Shown here: in pieces, positions 9,001 to 14,199 of the stretch
Numbering within the stretch: the first letter of the stretch is position 1
Layout of the letters: the number at the start of each line of letters is the position of its first letter
Assembly (NCBI GenBank): GCA_020632475.1
Contig: JACKFM010000001.1
Coordinates: 62,001-126,000 of the forward strand
From: Candidatus Omnitrophota bacterium
Lineage (GTDB): Bacteria > Omnitrophota > Omnitrophia > Omnitrophales > Aquincolibacteriaceae
Direction: 5' to 3'
Length of the DNA stretch: 64,000 nt
The notes under the pieces: model-generated
The model's input: the letters and a program-made list of their open reading frames with translations, nothing else
The model's database searches: none
What the model was told of the DNA's origin: nothing
Made by a program: the position numbers and the translations under genes

Positions 9001-11208
9001 TGGGAACAGCAAAAACTTTTATATCATGACCAGGTACTCTTAAAACATCGGGACATTTACCCCGTAGCCGCTGAGCATGACGCGATTGTCTGGCAGATCG
9101 AAACCGCGAAAGCTGCCGGGTTATTAGGGGGCTACCCGCCGGTGATTCTTAATTTTGATCCGCATCACGATGCCTACGAGAACGGGCCGGCACCGGGAAA
9201 CTGGAAGAAAATGTTTGACGATTCCGGTCAGGCTTTGACATTCACAATTCCACCGGTTCGGGGTCGAAGCGGACAAGGAGGCTTGTTTAATAAGGCCCGA
9301 GTCATGGAGGTCCCGCGCGTGATTGAAGCGGATAATACGGATTTTTTCAATATGGATGAAGATCATTTTGAAAGTTTGACTGAACTTAAAGATTTGAAAA
9401 TTCAATATAACGGGCAGGACTATACTTTGCAGGATTATCCCGGACAGATCTGGCTGAGTCTTGATTTTGATTTTCTGTGGATGTTTTCCGATTATCATCT
9501 CAATCCCCAGGAGGTTCGACAGCAGTTCGATTTTCTTGCGTACTACTTACGCAAAAACAAAATATTGATTGATGAAGCGGCCGGTTATATCTCAATGACT
9601 TTTCTTAGTTCAAAGCCGGATGTGGACCGTCAGGCGTGGATTGATCAGGTGTCGGATCACCTGGATGCATTTCGTAAAAACATCTTTGCTTTTGGTGATG
9701 ATTTGGAGGTTGGCTCCGGACAGATTCCGACAAAAACCGAATTACGCCTTGAAAAAAGGACACTGTACGAAAATGACGAATGGAACATAGGGCTCTTAGA
9801 AACGCTTGTATCCAGAGCTGCACACGAACTTGATCTGGAAGCCTCGGTTGTCGGCGGGACGCGTTATCTGCAGTCCGGCCGCAGGAGCGATGTGGACATT
9901 GCGCTCAATGTTAAAGGAAGTCCGGATTCAACGCTGGTCAAACGCTATTTTGAGGAGTTGATCCGGCAAATGGAACCGTACGGTATCAAAGATAGTTCCG
10001 CCAAACCTCAGGTGGATCACGCTAAACGGTTAATGACAACGGCTGTTTTTCAGGGAACAACCGAATTAACGTTTGACCTTTATGCCACGGATTCCTGGGA
10101 GGCTAGGGCTGAGTGGTTTTTATCCAGATTTGAGTTGGTCTCGGAAAATATTGCCTTTAAAAGATATTTAGAGATGGAATATTATCTTGGGGATGCCGAG
10201 ACCTACCGGCAGGCACTGCAGGCCTATCAGACGGGATTAACTTTGAATACGCGTTTGCAAACAGATAGACGGATCGGTTTTTTGCGGCAAAAGGCAAAGA
10301 CGGGTAATCGTCAGGAACTCATCCGGCAAATTGTTGAACGCAGCCTTTCATCCATCTCTGAATCCATTGCCGCCGAAACCGCCGCCCAGACTTTTGCCAG
10401 TGAATTACGCAATTCGGATCAGCCACAATCCGAATTGCGTAAGGCTTCTGAGATTACCGTACGGATTGGTGTTTCGCCTGTGATTGAAAAACTTGAAAGC
10501 ATTTTAGCGGGACTTGAACAAAGGGAACGTATGGAAATTGCGACCTTGATTGAAGGCCGGCCGGTTTCAACCGCAGCCTTGCAAAATGAAATCAAGAAAG
10601 TCATTGCGCAGCTTCAGAATCTTCCGCTGGAAGGAGCCTCTTTCGGTTATATGCTGCCTGAGCAGCCGGATGATTTGCTGAGTTTTACGCGTGTGATCCG
10701 TATGTTCGGCCGTATGATCCGTCAGATTTTTATCCCGGTTTCGAATTCTTCGGTGAATATTCCGGCCGAATTGCAGGAAACTCTGAAAGACTATGACATT
10801 GTTCTGACCCGGGTGAATCATTTGCGCCGTCCGGTGGTTTATTTGACGGATCAGACTTACGCTGGAGTGGTTGGCCGTGCGGAAGATTTTGAAGGACGTA
10901 GTCTGGAGGATACACTGATGCCGGTAACGCTGGCGGATGAGAGTTTTGAAAATGACCCATTGATGTCGGAACTTGTTTTGGCGCTTCAGGTTGCAGCGTC
11001 GCTGCTGGTTGCCGGTAAAGTTAAATCCAAAGCCGACCGGTATAAATTGCAGGCCGAAGCCGTTTCACTCCTTAAAGACTATGAACTCTTTCCTGGCTTT
11101 GAATCCAGAATTATCCAGGTGACCGAGAGCGGCATTGCCGTTTCGGGCCGCCAGGTACTTCTTTACCTTGAATGGGCAGCCCGCCAGTCGGTTCAACAAA
11201 GCGCCTAA
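1..11208 (+). CDS. Giant multidomain protein, 3' part (5' end beyond window)
   Basis: The frame is open from base 1 with no stop, so the gene begins upstream; the GTG at 25 is only the first possible internal start. At least 3,735 residues are visible. Recognisable modules in order: weakly GNAT-like stretches (about nt 1740-2160 and 2480-2760); a GHKL/HATPase_c-like domain (about nt 3040-3640) with N-box EEMATNAY, G1-like VQDNSVGI and G2-like KKTGGIGF; another GNAT-like module (about 8470-8930); a UPF0489/arginase-like module (9040-9720) with DPHHDAY and SLDFDF; a pol-beta-type nucleotidyltransferase module (9770-10200) with SDVDIA and a third acidic site in TFDLY; and an unrecognised C-terminal domain. 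Long stretches (3700-8400) match nothing I know. Eight '[KRAQ]-[STA]-EL[RK]' motifs punctuate the chain. No transmembrane segment stands out in the visible part. Giant genes of this style are known in Omnitrophota; the function is unknown. No co-directional partner overlaps it, and the next gene has its own promoter. Confidence 0.85.
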   Translation, partial: GKESIEGIVNFGEGEVGIKLRWDGRSFHVKEGEGEERKLEDTDEAQIYFYELLGIVNYGNGFSAIPAKLKNTTKGGEGTFSWSFMNLSGKQAREIRKKARLLADEKIFSGKITDEEETIEVNLRYDAALNQFYHNDSSINPLEAYDLFLEMLNIRGRSKDTSVKVLPYPPHAAIDTRVMFGLKRSELRSHAEIVKELSGAMDDGRLKLFFVKDFNEPADYETLMQVLRQGGRFSSPAVPLGIPVSVEAARTTIREFLSEWQHKSAEWQISADEPAFLSAGVDQEIYDWAHNALYSASKAVEYLFEKTQGQGQKMPNSEIQDLMGVLPDFYQTMRMVFLTADKTGAGVAVIEPETPDARVAEAPAAESSYLRELAKYIFHITAIIKDENGFRFLWNLSHHFFDADIPEKIKTSTLSREFRDLLSAHLVEMQKIRPEDISEKAWVDFLIQAALDFPREKSGRTARQALIQYEGVEEVRRVIETLYEQDFGAMIGDVEFTDFLLAQWDTVDWPQSLIEGIETYETLPADSDVWADLGFQERQIPVVKRRLEALMRYLEQRRSGEFIFEPIETDDYELKSVETPAEWEFFEEHVRPRNPRLSLEPMLWSGQNLFLMEQSTGQVQAAVQLLSPSADWRQGGVRRIGRSLWVNPQLAEPKRKEVYETMIALVLKSLPQIEEEGEQLRVFLPLSTFYQDTRSETFAGHSTRDLWRSEHRRAGEQIVEVDDLDSKAIAESYRRERVYPAILSRVDEMQFVTMDVDEAEGVLGRFQTTLESHPVMQGNFAEDNYGFMRENLRRAEKMSIRLESTNQWLTMFFFPMNPDGSIGSHVFAVSEHPENDGKIAGYSFLTDNLESLSVAFDIFPDFRGQEEVNEIFYLSLGDGYRRYEHTLFQVHEESQISDSNLEDPVKLAGFYLSRGFWPDQLKDLADFYLARKIRDGTLLTEREVSGIFNHPDRGSFLSMWELEVPVKPELRFLSRSEFKKEAETYQDSFGVDIRRSELKAADFKDLHAVLEDFFERLNRYPAAQGALDRGELILDLKTDERPILISGSDANLIVVLLEEMATNAYLMAKKLNAGKPIEVRFSARYEDGHLVLEVQDNSVGIDVNEIAAQLMRLKEEQPDVMEIYWEMLDEALRMKLETGQSLEQAELLDILGTVPLSSGKKTGGIGFLLIKNLTEDRYGGTWNFETLPSQERRMIDGQNVRVPSNDSFTRVRAMIPLERIHQAEKQKEFSEKAAARIESAILPVFQSMYSVYPKEKNNPLGQAIFSAFQAVDRVYQTLNHENIAGARQTISEVFSLVDELDAVANDVTLFKEESLLFNFESDLNVLRHSILNFLALIDGLMGAPIDREDLYRPLPWWQEAANRLVNRFMPDLLKTDQLIRFAQWISTLPTEKWVYGFQDKRLQDWLSGGRDGWGLWFRRLSPDSNDFEINIQTPEGSTGTLIFDEGKGSLPFQKDGVKALKIFQTLQDLERNFLLIDRGRLGNQKSEYKDHAKEILIRLVRDLNRPLRLSYGDKNTIALFENNEPVASVRVGETMAALASWEQSNLGAYRVLRNIWEKAGDAEIVSWSKTDDSLTLDLADGRRILINQIGMTFLKSELRNQPEDFERAFEKILYRHGLTPDSLLVKFFPDAIKRALVADPALRPVLLRRLPGEQMGPPQIQDGALLEELDLFSIFQDYSVFSAGSPQTAEKLAAQGVEIIIGVTDTFSEDTLSDATYPVANNRQVYFPLKDGSWLGVKGIGQMENFYEAPHRPAVAWAQRHEGVTDFRDLEGVTSVYPDINDAWPYFRQSLGYRELKSLPDRNGNLIPVDQIETNVKSPLLIFGRVLHPHRLSKFPQLLKIDSTLQHLREELTRTFKSIGIFSEEQYPGDSVISPEDWVLESFRWMGRAEAFKQRNHIYKKTIHSQDFGMALGQENDPGELENAAVRSARLLQDRRSEGYLPEDQRRTEPFTDYVSVMGLATQVTILIEMIRVIREIAPQNEDLFLPDKERVLRELFENYFENVGEEYRALWTDSEKQDDAEKLLGFLYTQAKRRTPVHSVEAILGGQDPVQWTLEVAREAFRKSELRNETASSNQFDKILTLLQDEKFNETIQAVDELLPALTLESRQALWAENIREIAVDLESYHRVDHREYLEAIHQAIDRQRNFRSAENYAHPSAWGQWTSADIEAVLNPGADKLSALISFQHVDQFTRVMIDYARTQEGITVMTAPPLSGIDHFPSYIISRSPVAARKIRDLLERYRRLGRNPDADYALQLGLLLGYSREVILQNMDLENLHRERLAYSEVEHFWKDPRYGQLKSLIFKYTDVPGMGGLMVRLMTQYAKDSVKGKTSTHFKEIAGELFLIDDFLSRIPQAELLAFEQVLGPREIDAFVRIPEKAEIPEEYRVFKPGLYLIEGKEVPIRDLDLLWDVSLEKQVFGQLKQARLLSAIGFPVQGILVAAGGANYTAENQDVGKLRLIEQKSRIGLQNQLREQEAAVSAGETVPAVIPVFSFLSSPFHVTNDSAADSAVSPDEPRVLRWSKENPMDTLDLVRFLGASFAGAWPPSNEVRSQAFERLYRNAEDAKEKYRQMAERTRRDKNQRKIQAAIDRERRDSEIHEWTEWFLKAGIQDDALSGDYDHDRSRIESVLEVYFKAGVSLDILRNELQVHVRRLSGSAEPHTIDIRLPDQPEFQQSLISFRNFEIHAQETWEWLKEISKSSSTIRSKFKSTGGQRSTPKTGQKPSKPPKPPRAAVTGEAYLTRTAKGWLEVFQDYFTDAAEAERVLRFYFGQLGTTIPIQRSLLQTRIKRSGKEQVWQELVQAASNSDGAQDTKAELRTGTKEGEFGFFADAAQLDLSDDAQKKKLAGELAALDRVAFGFVHDLYGNTDVWYEKLNHLDDSELFVSMDANGAPLAYLLSSDNQGAIWLDRLAAPSHPGLGGFMMTSYLEYLNTKGVESIVLNPTRESLGFYLRILRRLRWRGLIREYRVSRANTVIKLNSGFSTEAQSHQPVLEHAKEMIDWEQQKLLYHDQVLLKHRDIYPVAAEHDAIVWQIETAKAAGLLGGYPPVILNFDPHHDAYENGPAPGNWKKMFDDSGQALTFTIPPVRGRSGQGGLFNKARVMEVPRVIEADNTDFFNMDEDHFESLTELKDLKIQYNGQDYTLQDYPGQIWLSLDFDFLWMFSDYHLNPQEVRQQFDFLAYYLRKNKILIDEAAGYISMTFLSSKPDVDRQAWIDQVSDHLDAFRKNIFAFGDDLEVGSGQIPTKTELRLEKRTLYENDEWNIGLLETLVSRAAHELDLEASVVGGTRYLQSGRRSDVDIALNVKGSPDSTLVKRYFEELIRQMEPYGIKDSSAKPQVDHAKRLMTTAVFQGTTELTFDLYATDSWEARAEWFLSRFELVSENIAFKRYLEMEYYLGDAETYRQALQAYQTGLTLNTRLQTDRRIGFLRQKAKTGNRQELIRQIVERSLSSISESIAAETAAQTFASELRNSDQPQSELRKASEITVRIGVSPVIEKLESILAGLEQRERMEIATLIEGRPVSTAALQNEIKKVIAQLQNLPLEGASFGYMLPEQPDDLLSFTRVIRMFGRMIRQIFIPVSNSSVNIPAELQETLKDYDIVLTRVNHLRRPVVYLTDQTYAGVVGRAEDFEGRSLEDTLMPVTLADESFENDPLMSELVLALQVAASLLVAGKVKSKADRYKLQAEAVSLLKDYELFPGFESRIIQVTESGIAVSGRQVLLYLEWAARQSVQQSA
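10405..10442. repeat. 15-bp perfect inverted repeat inside the giant gene
   Basis: Arms 10405-10419 and 10428-10442 are exact reverse complements around an 8-nt loop. Read in frame, each arm lies over an SELR motif (ASELR at 10396-10410, QSELR at 10426-10440), so the palindrome encodes two ELR motifs ten residues apart. The sequence shows this directly; whether the palindrome is functional or just a by-product of a duplicated motif is open. Confidence 0.8.
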
Positions 11209-11272
11209 GAAGACCAAGTAGTAAAGAGTCAGAAAGTTGAAAGTCTAAAAGCCCTCTGTGCATATAAATATG

Positions 11273-11303
11273 TTGACGTGCTCCCGGACGTATTTGTTAT
11301 AAT
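11273..11303 (+). promoter_or_regulatory. Sigma-70-like promoter upstream of TPR gene
   Basis: TTGACG at 11273-11278 and a perfect TATAAT at 11298-11303, with a 19-nt spacer (slightly long). It lies about 65 bp after the stop of the giant gene and directly before the structured leader, so transcription would start near 11310. Confidence 0.55.
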
Positions 11304-11322
11304 ACATCCCTTACTAGAGCCT

Positions 11323-11392
11323 TCCGTAACCCTTTGATAAATCATCATTTAAATGATTTAGAGTAGTAATCGACAAAGGGAACGGACTTTTT
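11323..11392 (+). promoter_or_regulatory. Structured leader with terminator-like end (attenuator or small RNA)
   Basis: The stretch 11323-11336 (TCCGTAACCCTTTG) pairs with 11374-11386 (CAAAGGGAACGGA): 7 bp, a small AA/A internal loop, then 5 bp. A second hairpin with AAATCAT/ATGATTT arms sits inside. The outer stem is followed at once by CTTTTTG. With the promoter at 11273-11303 this would give an RNA of about 80 nt that ends before the TPR gene, or an attenuator for that gene. No known RNA family was recognised. Confidence 0.4.
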
Positions 11393-11432
11393 GTATATCT
11401 CTGCGATAAAATTTTTATATTTGGACATATCA

Positions 11433-11927
11433 ATGACAGACGAAACAAATAGTTTTTATCATGAAGAAGCGTATAAGCTTTTGCAGGAAGGTTACCAGAA
11501 ACAGATGGACCGCAGCCTGGATGAGGCTGTGGAATTATACAAGCAGTCCATTGAACTCTGTCCGACCGCCGAGGCGCACACTTATTTAGGATGGGCCTAT
11601 AGCGCGAAGGGCCGCTATGAAGAGGCCATTGATGAATGCAAACGCGCGATTGAGATCGATCCCGATTATGGAAATCCCTATAATGATATCGGCGCCTATT
11701 TGATTGATCTGGGTAAAATGGATGATGCGGTTGAATGGCTTGAAAAAGCGGTCAATGCCCGCCGTTATGATGCTTATTGCTACCCCTACTATAATTTAGG
11801 AAAGATTTGGGAAAAGAAGGGGCAGTGGATGAAATCCCTGAAGTGTTACCAAAATGCCCTGATTGAAAAAGCAGACTATGGGCTAGCTAAAAAAGCGATA
11901 AACCGTATCTATAGTCTCTATAACTAA
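11433..11927 (+). CDS. Small tetratricopeptide-repeat (TPR) protein
   Basis: About 164 residues, nearly all TPR. Around four repeats are visible, for example the unit starting AEAHTYLGWAYSAKGRYEEA with the usual W/L/G-Y/A pattern and 'AIEIDP' at the repeat end. TPRs are protein-protein docking scaffolds; there is no enzymatic domain, signal peptide or membrane segment. The frame extends up to a TTG at 11391, but that would start inside the terminator-like leader, and the ATG at 11433 (MTDETNSFYHEE) gives a normal soluble N-terminus, so it was chosen. The gene stands alone between the giant gene and the nuo operon; its partner is not evident. Confidence 0.8.
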   Translation: MTDETNSFYHEEAYKLLQEGYQKQMDRSLDEAVELYKQSIELCPTAEAHTYLGWAYSAKGRYEEAIDECKRAIEIDPDYGNPYNDIGAYLIDLGKMDDAVEWLEKAVNARRYDAYCYPYYNLGKIWEKKGQWMKSLKCYQNALIEKADYGLAKKAINRIYSLYN

Positions 11928-12058
11928 AATTCGAATTTCTAATCTCGAAATCCGAAACAAATTATTAATTTTTAATACTAAAATTTTTCAAATTTATAAT
12001 TTATAGATTGAAATTTTGGATTTGTTTCGTGCTTCGTATTTTGAATTTCGGATTTAGA
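11928..12058. repeat. Imperfect AT-rich inverted repeat before nuoA
   Basis: The left arm (about 11928-11963), containing CTCGAAATCCGAAACAAAT, is an imperfect reverse complement of the right arm (about 12018-12058), containing ATTTGTTTCG and GAATTTCGGATTTAGAA. The centre is almost pure A/T. It fills nearly the whole gap before nuoA, so it may form a large hairpin in the leader and contain the nuo promoter. Confidence 0.6.
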
Positions 12059-12081
12059 AGAAGTAGTTTCGCAAGGATAAT

Positions 12082-12438
12082 ATGCTCTCAAGTTATTCCG
12101 GAATATTAATTATGTTTGTGATGGCCACGGCCGCTTCGTGGCTTTTTATTGTTCTGACCACCCTATGGGGCCCCAAAAAAACCAACCCGGTTAAAGAAAT
12201 GCCCTTTGAATGCGGTAAAACCCCTTTTGAATTACCCACCGGCCGGCATGCCGTGAGGTTTTATTTGGCCGGCATGCTTTTTGTCCTTTTTGATATTGAA
12301 CTTATTTTCTTTTTCCCCTGGGCAGTGGTCTATCGGCGTTTGGGGTTATTCGGTTTTATTGAAATGATCTTTTTTATCGGTTTATTAGTCCTGGGTTTTA
12401 TTTATGCCTGGAGAAAGGGGGCTCTCGAATGGAAGTAA
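12082..12438 (+). CDS. nuoA: NADH-quinone oxidoreductase subunit A
   Basis: A 118-residue membrane subunit of complex I, usual length for NuoA. It has three hydrophobic helices: near the N-terminus, around residues 62-80, and near the C-terminus. The family signature is present: the loop motif FECGKTPFELP, then FYLAGMLFVLFDIELIFFFPW, which carries the conserved acidic residues beside the quinone tunnel. An AAGGAT ribosome-binding site lies just before the ATG at 12082. Its 3' end overlaps nuoB by 10 nt, so the two are translationally coupled. It is the first gene of a nuoA-H run on the + strand. Confidence 0.95.
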   Translation: MLSSYSGILIMFVMATAASWLFIVLTTLWGPKKTNPVKEMPFECGKTPFELPTGRHAVRFYLAGMLFVLFDIELIFFFPWAVVYRRLGLFGFIEMIFFIGLLVLGFIYAWRKGALEWK

Positions 12439-12917
12439 TGCAATCACTGACTTCAGGAGGTTCGAGTGGCGGCTATTTAACCTCTAAACTCAATGACATG
12501 ATCGGTTGGGCCCGCAAGTACTCGATTTTTCAATATCCTTTTGTCACAGCCTGCTGCGGTATGGAATATATGTCTGTGGCGTGTTCTCACTATGATATTG
12601 ACCGGTTCGGAGCCGGATTGCCGCGGTTTTCTCCGCGTCAGTCGGACGTCCTTTTTGTGGTCGGAACGATTTCTCACAAAATGGCACCGGTGTTAAAACA
12701 TATTTATGATCAGATGGCCGATCCCAAATGGGTCGTGGCTTTCGGTGTTTGCACCTGTACGGGAGGTTTTTATGATAACTATTCGACCGTGCAGGGGATT
12801 GATACGATTATTCCCGTGGATATTTATATTCCGGGATGCCCTCCGAGACCCGAAAATGTTTTGGACGGACTGATTAAATTGCAGGACAAAATTCAGCACC
12901 AGAAACAAGAAGTTTAG
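12429..12917 (+). CDS. nuoB: NADH-quinone oxidoreductase subunit B
   Basis: A 162-residue peripheral subunit that holds the terminal 4Fe-4S cluster N2, which passes electrons to quinone. The four ligands are visible: tandem C42-C43 in ACCGMEY, C108 in FGVCTC and C137 in IPGCPPRPE, with spacing matching E. coli NuoB. ATG at 12429 overlaps the nuoA end; an internal ATG at residue 4 is also possible. The gene is followed not by nuoC but by a 386-bp gap holding an 86-bp tandem repeat. Confidence 0.95.
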   Translation: MEVMQSLTSGGSSGGYLTSKLNDMIGWARKYSIFQYPFVTACCGMEYMSVACSHYDIDRFGAGLPRFSPRQSDVLFVVGTISHKMAPVLKHIYDQMADPKWVVAFGVCTCTGGFYDNYSTVQGIDTIIPVDIYIPGCPPRPENVLDGLIKLQDKIQHQKQEV

Positions 12918-12926
12918 TGTTTGTTC

Positions 12927-13266
12927 GATTTGCAAGTGAGCATCGAATGCAAATCGATTACAAACACTTACCCCGCAAATGAGCGAAGCGAATAGCGGGG
13001 TTAGAGCCATAAGATTTGCAAGTGAGCATTGAATGCAAATCGATTACAAACACTTACCCCGCAAATGAGCGAAGCGAATAGCGGGGTTAGAGCCAGAAGA
13101 TTTGCAAATGAGCATTGATTGTAAATCGATTACAAACACTTACCCCGCAAATGAGCGAAGCGAATAGCGGGGTTAGAGCCAGAAGATTTGCAAGTGAGCA
13201 TTGATTGTAAATCGATTACAAACACTTACCCCGCAAATGAGCGAAGCGAATAGCGGGGTTAAAGCC
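12927..13266. repeat. 86-bp tandem repeat, four copies, inside the nuo operon
   Basis: Copies start at 12927, 13013, 13099 and 13185, an exact 86-bp period; the last stops after 82 bp. Each unit has two hairpins: GATTTGCA/TGCAAATC (for example 12927-12955) and CCCCGC/GCGGGG (12971-13000). Copies differ at only a few bases; in copies 3 and 4 the stem change GC to GT would keep a G-U pair in RNA. Just before copy 1, TGTTTGT (12918-12924) can pair with the ACAAACA inside the unit. This fills almost all of the nuoB-nuoC gap; no gene was found in it. Confidence 0.95.
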
Positions 13267-13303
13267 TGTTAAAACGGATAACACAAAAAATATAGATAAA
13301 GAA

Positions 13304-13786
13304 ATGGCCGAACTCCACACAAAACTCAAAGAAAAATTCCCCGAAGCCGTACTTGATCTGCATGATCAAAACGGCGATGAAACCGTGGTGATTGCTAAAA
13401 GTGCATTGCTTACGGTGGGGGAATGTCTCAAAAATGACCCTGAATTTAACATGACGGTTTTAATAGACCTTACGGCCGTTGACGGTCTGGATATGGGATG
13501 GAAGCCGCGTTTTCAGGTGGTTTATCATTTTTATTCGGTCGAAAAAAATCATCGTCTCCGTATTAAAGTGGGAGTTGACCGTAAAGAAGCCACGGTAAGC
13601 AGTTTGGTTAAATTGTGGCCGGCTGCCAACTGGTTTGAGCGTGAAGTCTGGGATATGTTTGGTATCCGTTTCGAAGGCCATCCTGATCTGAGACGCATTC
13701 TCATGTATGAAGGTTTTGAGGGACATCCGTTGCGTAAAGATTATCCCTATAATCAACGTCAGCCTTTGATCGGACCCCAAAATTAG
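13304..13786 (+). CDS. nuoC: NADH-quinone oxidoreductase subunit C
   Basis: A 160-residue subunit of the complex I peripheral arm that contacts NuoD and the membrane domain. The 30-kDa-subunit signature is intact near residues 108-130: WFEREVWDMFGIRFEGHPDL, followed by RRILMYEGFEGHPLRKDYP. It stands alone and is not fused to nuoD as in E. coli. The ATG at 13304 follows a weak AAAGAA, so expression may depend on read-through across the repeat block upstream. The G of its TAG stop is also the first base of the GGACTGAG repeat at 13786. Confidence 0.95.
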   Translation: MAELHTKLKEKFPEAVLDLHDQNGDETVVIAKSALLTVGECLKNDPEFNMTVLIDLTAVDGLDMGWKPRFQVVYHFYSVEKNHRLRIKVGVDRKEATVSSLVKLWPAANWFEREVWDMFGIRFEGHPDLRRILMYEGFEGHPLRKDYPYNQRQPLIGPQN

Positions 13787-13807
13787 GACTGAGGACTCAG
13801 GACTGAG
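13786..13807. repeat. Left inverted repeat of the S23 gene cassette (GGACTGA type)
   Basis: Built of heptads GGACTGA-GGACTCA-GGACTGA-G. It is the reverse complement of 14203-14224 at 18 of 22 positions. It begins on the last base of the nuoC stop codon and ends 2 nt before the start of the four-helix-bundle gene. Related repeats occur at 24360, 26595 and 47100. Confidence 0.8.
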
Positions 13808-13809
13808 CT

Positions 13810-14199
13810 ATGAGTAAGATCGAAAAATTTGAAGATTTGATCGCCTGGCAAAAAGCCAGAGAGCTAACAAAGCTTATCTATCAAATGACAAAACATGAAA
13901 AACTATCAAAGGACTTTGGCCTGACCAATCAATTGCAAAGATCAGCTGTTTCAGTGATGGCTAATGTTGCTGAAGGTTTTGAACGTGGTAATCGTGGAGA
14001 ATTCCACCAATTTCTGGTCATTGCTAAAGGATCTTGTGCTGAACTTAGGTCATTAATCTATGTTGCATTAGATGCCGGTTATATTGCTAAGCAGCAGTTT
14101 TTTTTAATACATGAGTTAACGGAAGAGGTTGGTAAGATTATTGGTGGTTTACGTTCTTCTGTTGCTAAACAAAGAAAAAGAAAGAATGTTATGGTATGA
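13810..14199 (+). CDS. Four-helix-bundle protein (S23/IVP family)
   Basis: A 129-residue protein of the family first found inside 23S rRNA intervening sequences, related to the Avd accessory proteins of diversity-generating retroelements. Visible family features: N-terminal FEDLIAWQKARELTKLIYQ, central LTNQLQRSAVSVMANVAEGF with ERGNRGEFHQFL, and then ELRSLIYVALDAGYI. It is basic at the C-terminus (KQRKRKNVMV). It interrupts the nuo operon between nuoC and nuoD, is flanked by inverted GGACTGAG repeats, is more AT-rich than its neighbours, and overlaps nuoD by 4 nt (ATGA). This looks like an inserted cassette that kept operon coupling. Its molecular function is unknown; no rRNA or reverse transcriptase is nearby. 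Confidence 0.9.
   Translation: MSKIEKFEDLIAWQKARELTKLIYQMTKHEKLSKDFGLTNQLQRSAVSVMANVAEGFERGNRGEFHQFLVIAKGSCAELRSLIYVALDAGYIAKQQFFLIHELTEEVGKIIGGLRSSVAKQRKRKNVMV

Noticed and set aside
11391..11432. TTG start of the TPR protein, adding 14 residues
   Set aside because: It would begin in the T-run of the leader hairpin, without a ribosome-binding site.
12927..13266. Regular repeats that could be a CRISPR array
   Set aside because: The whole 86-bp unit repeats with no unique spacers, and no cas genes are present. It is a plain tandem repeat.
13810..14199. Avd protein of a diversity-generating retroelement
   Set aside because: No reverse transcriptase, template or variable repeat is near; the wider S23-type four-helix family is the safer call.
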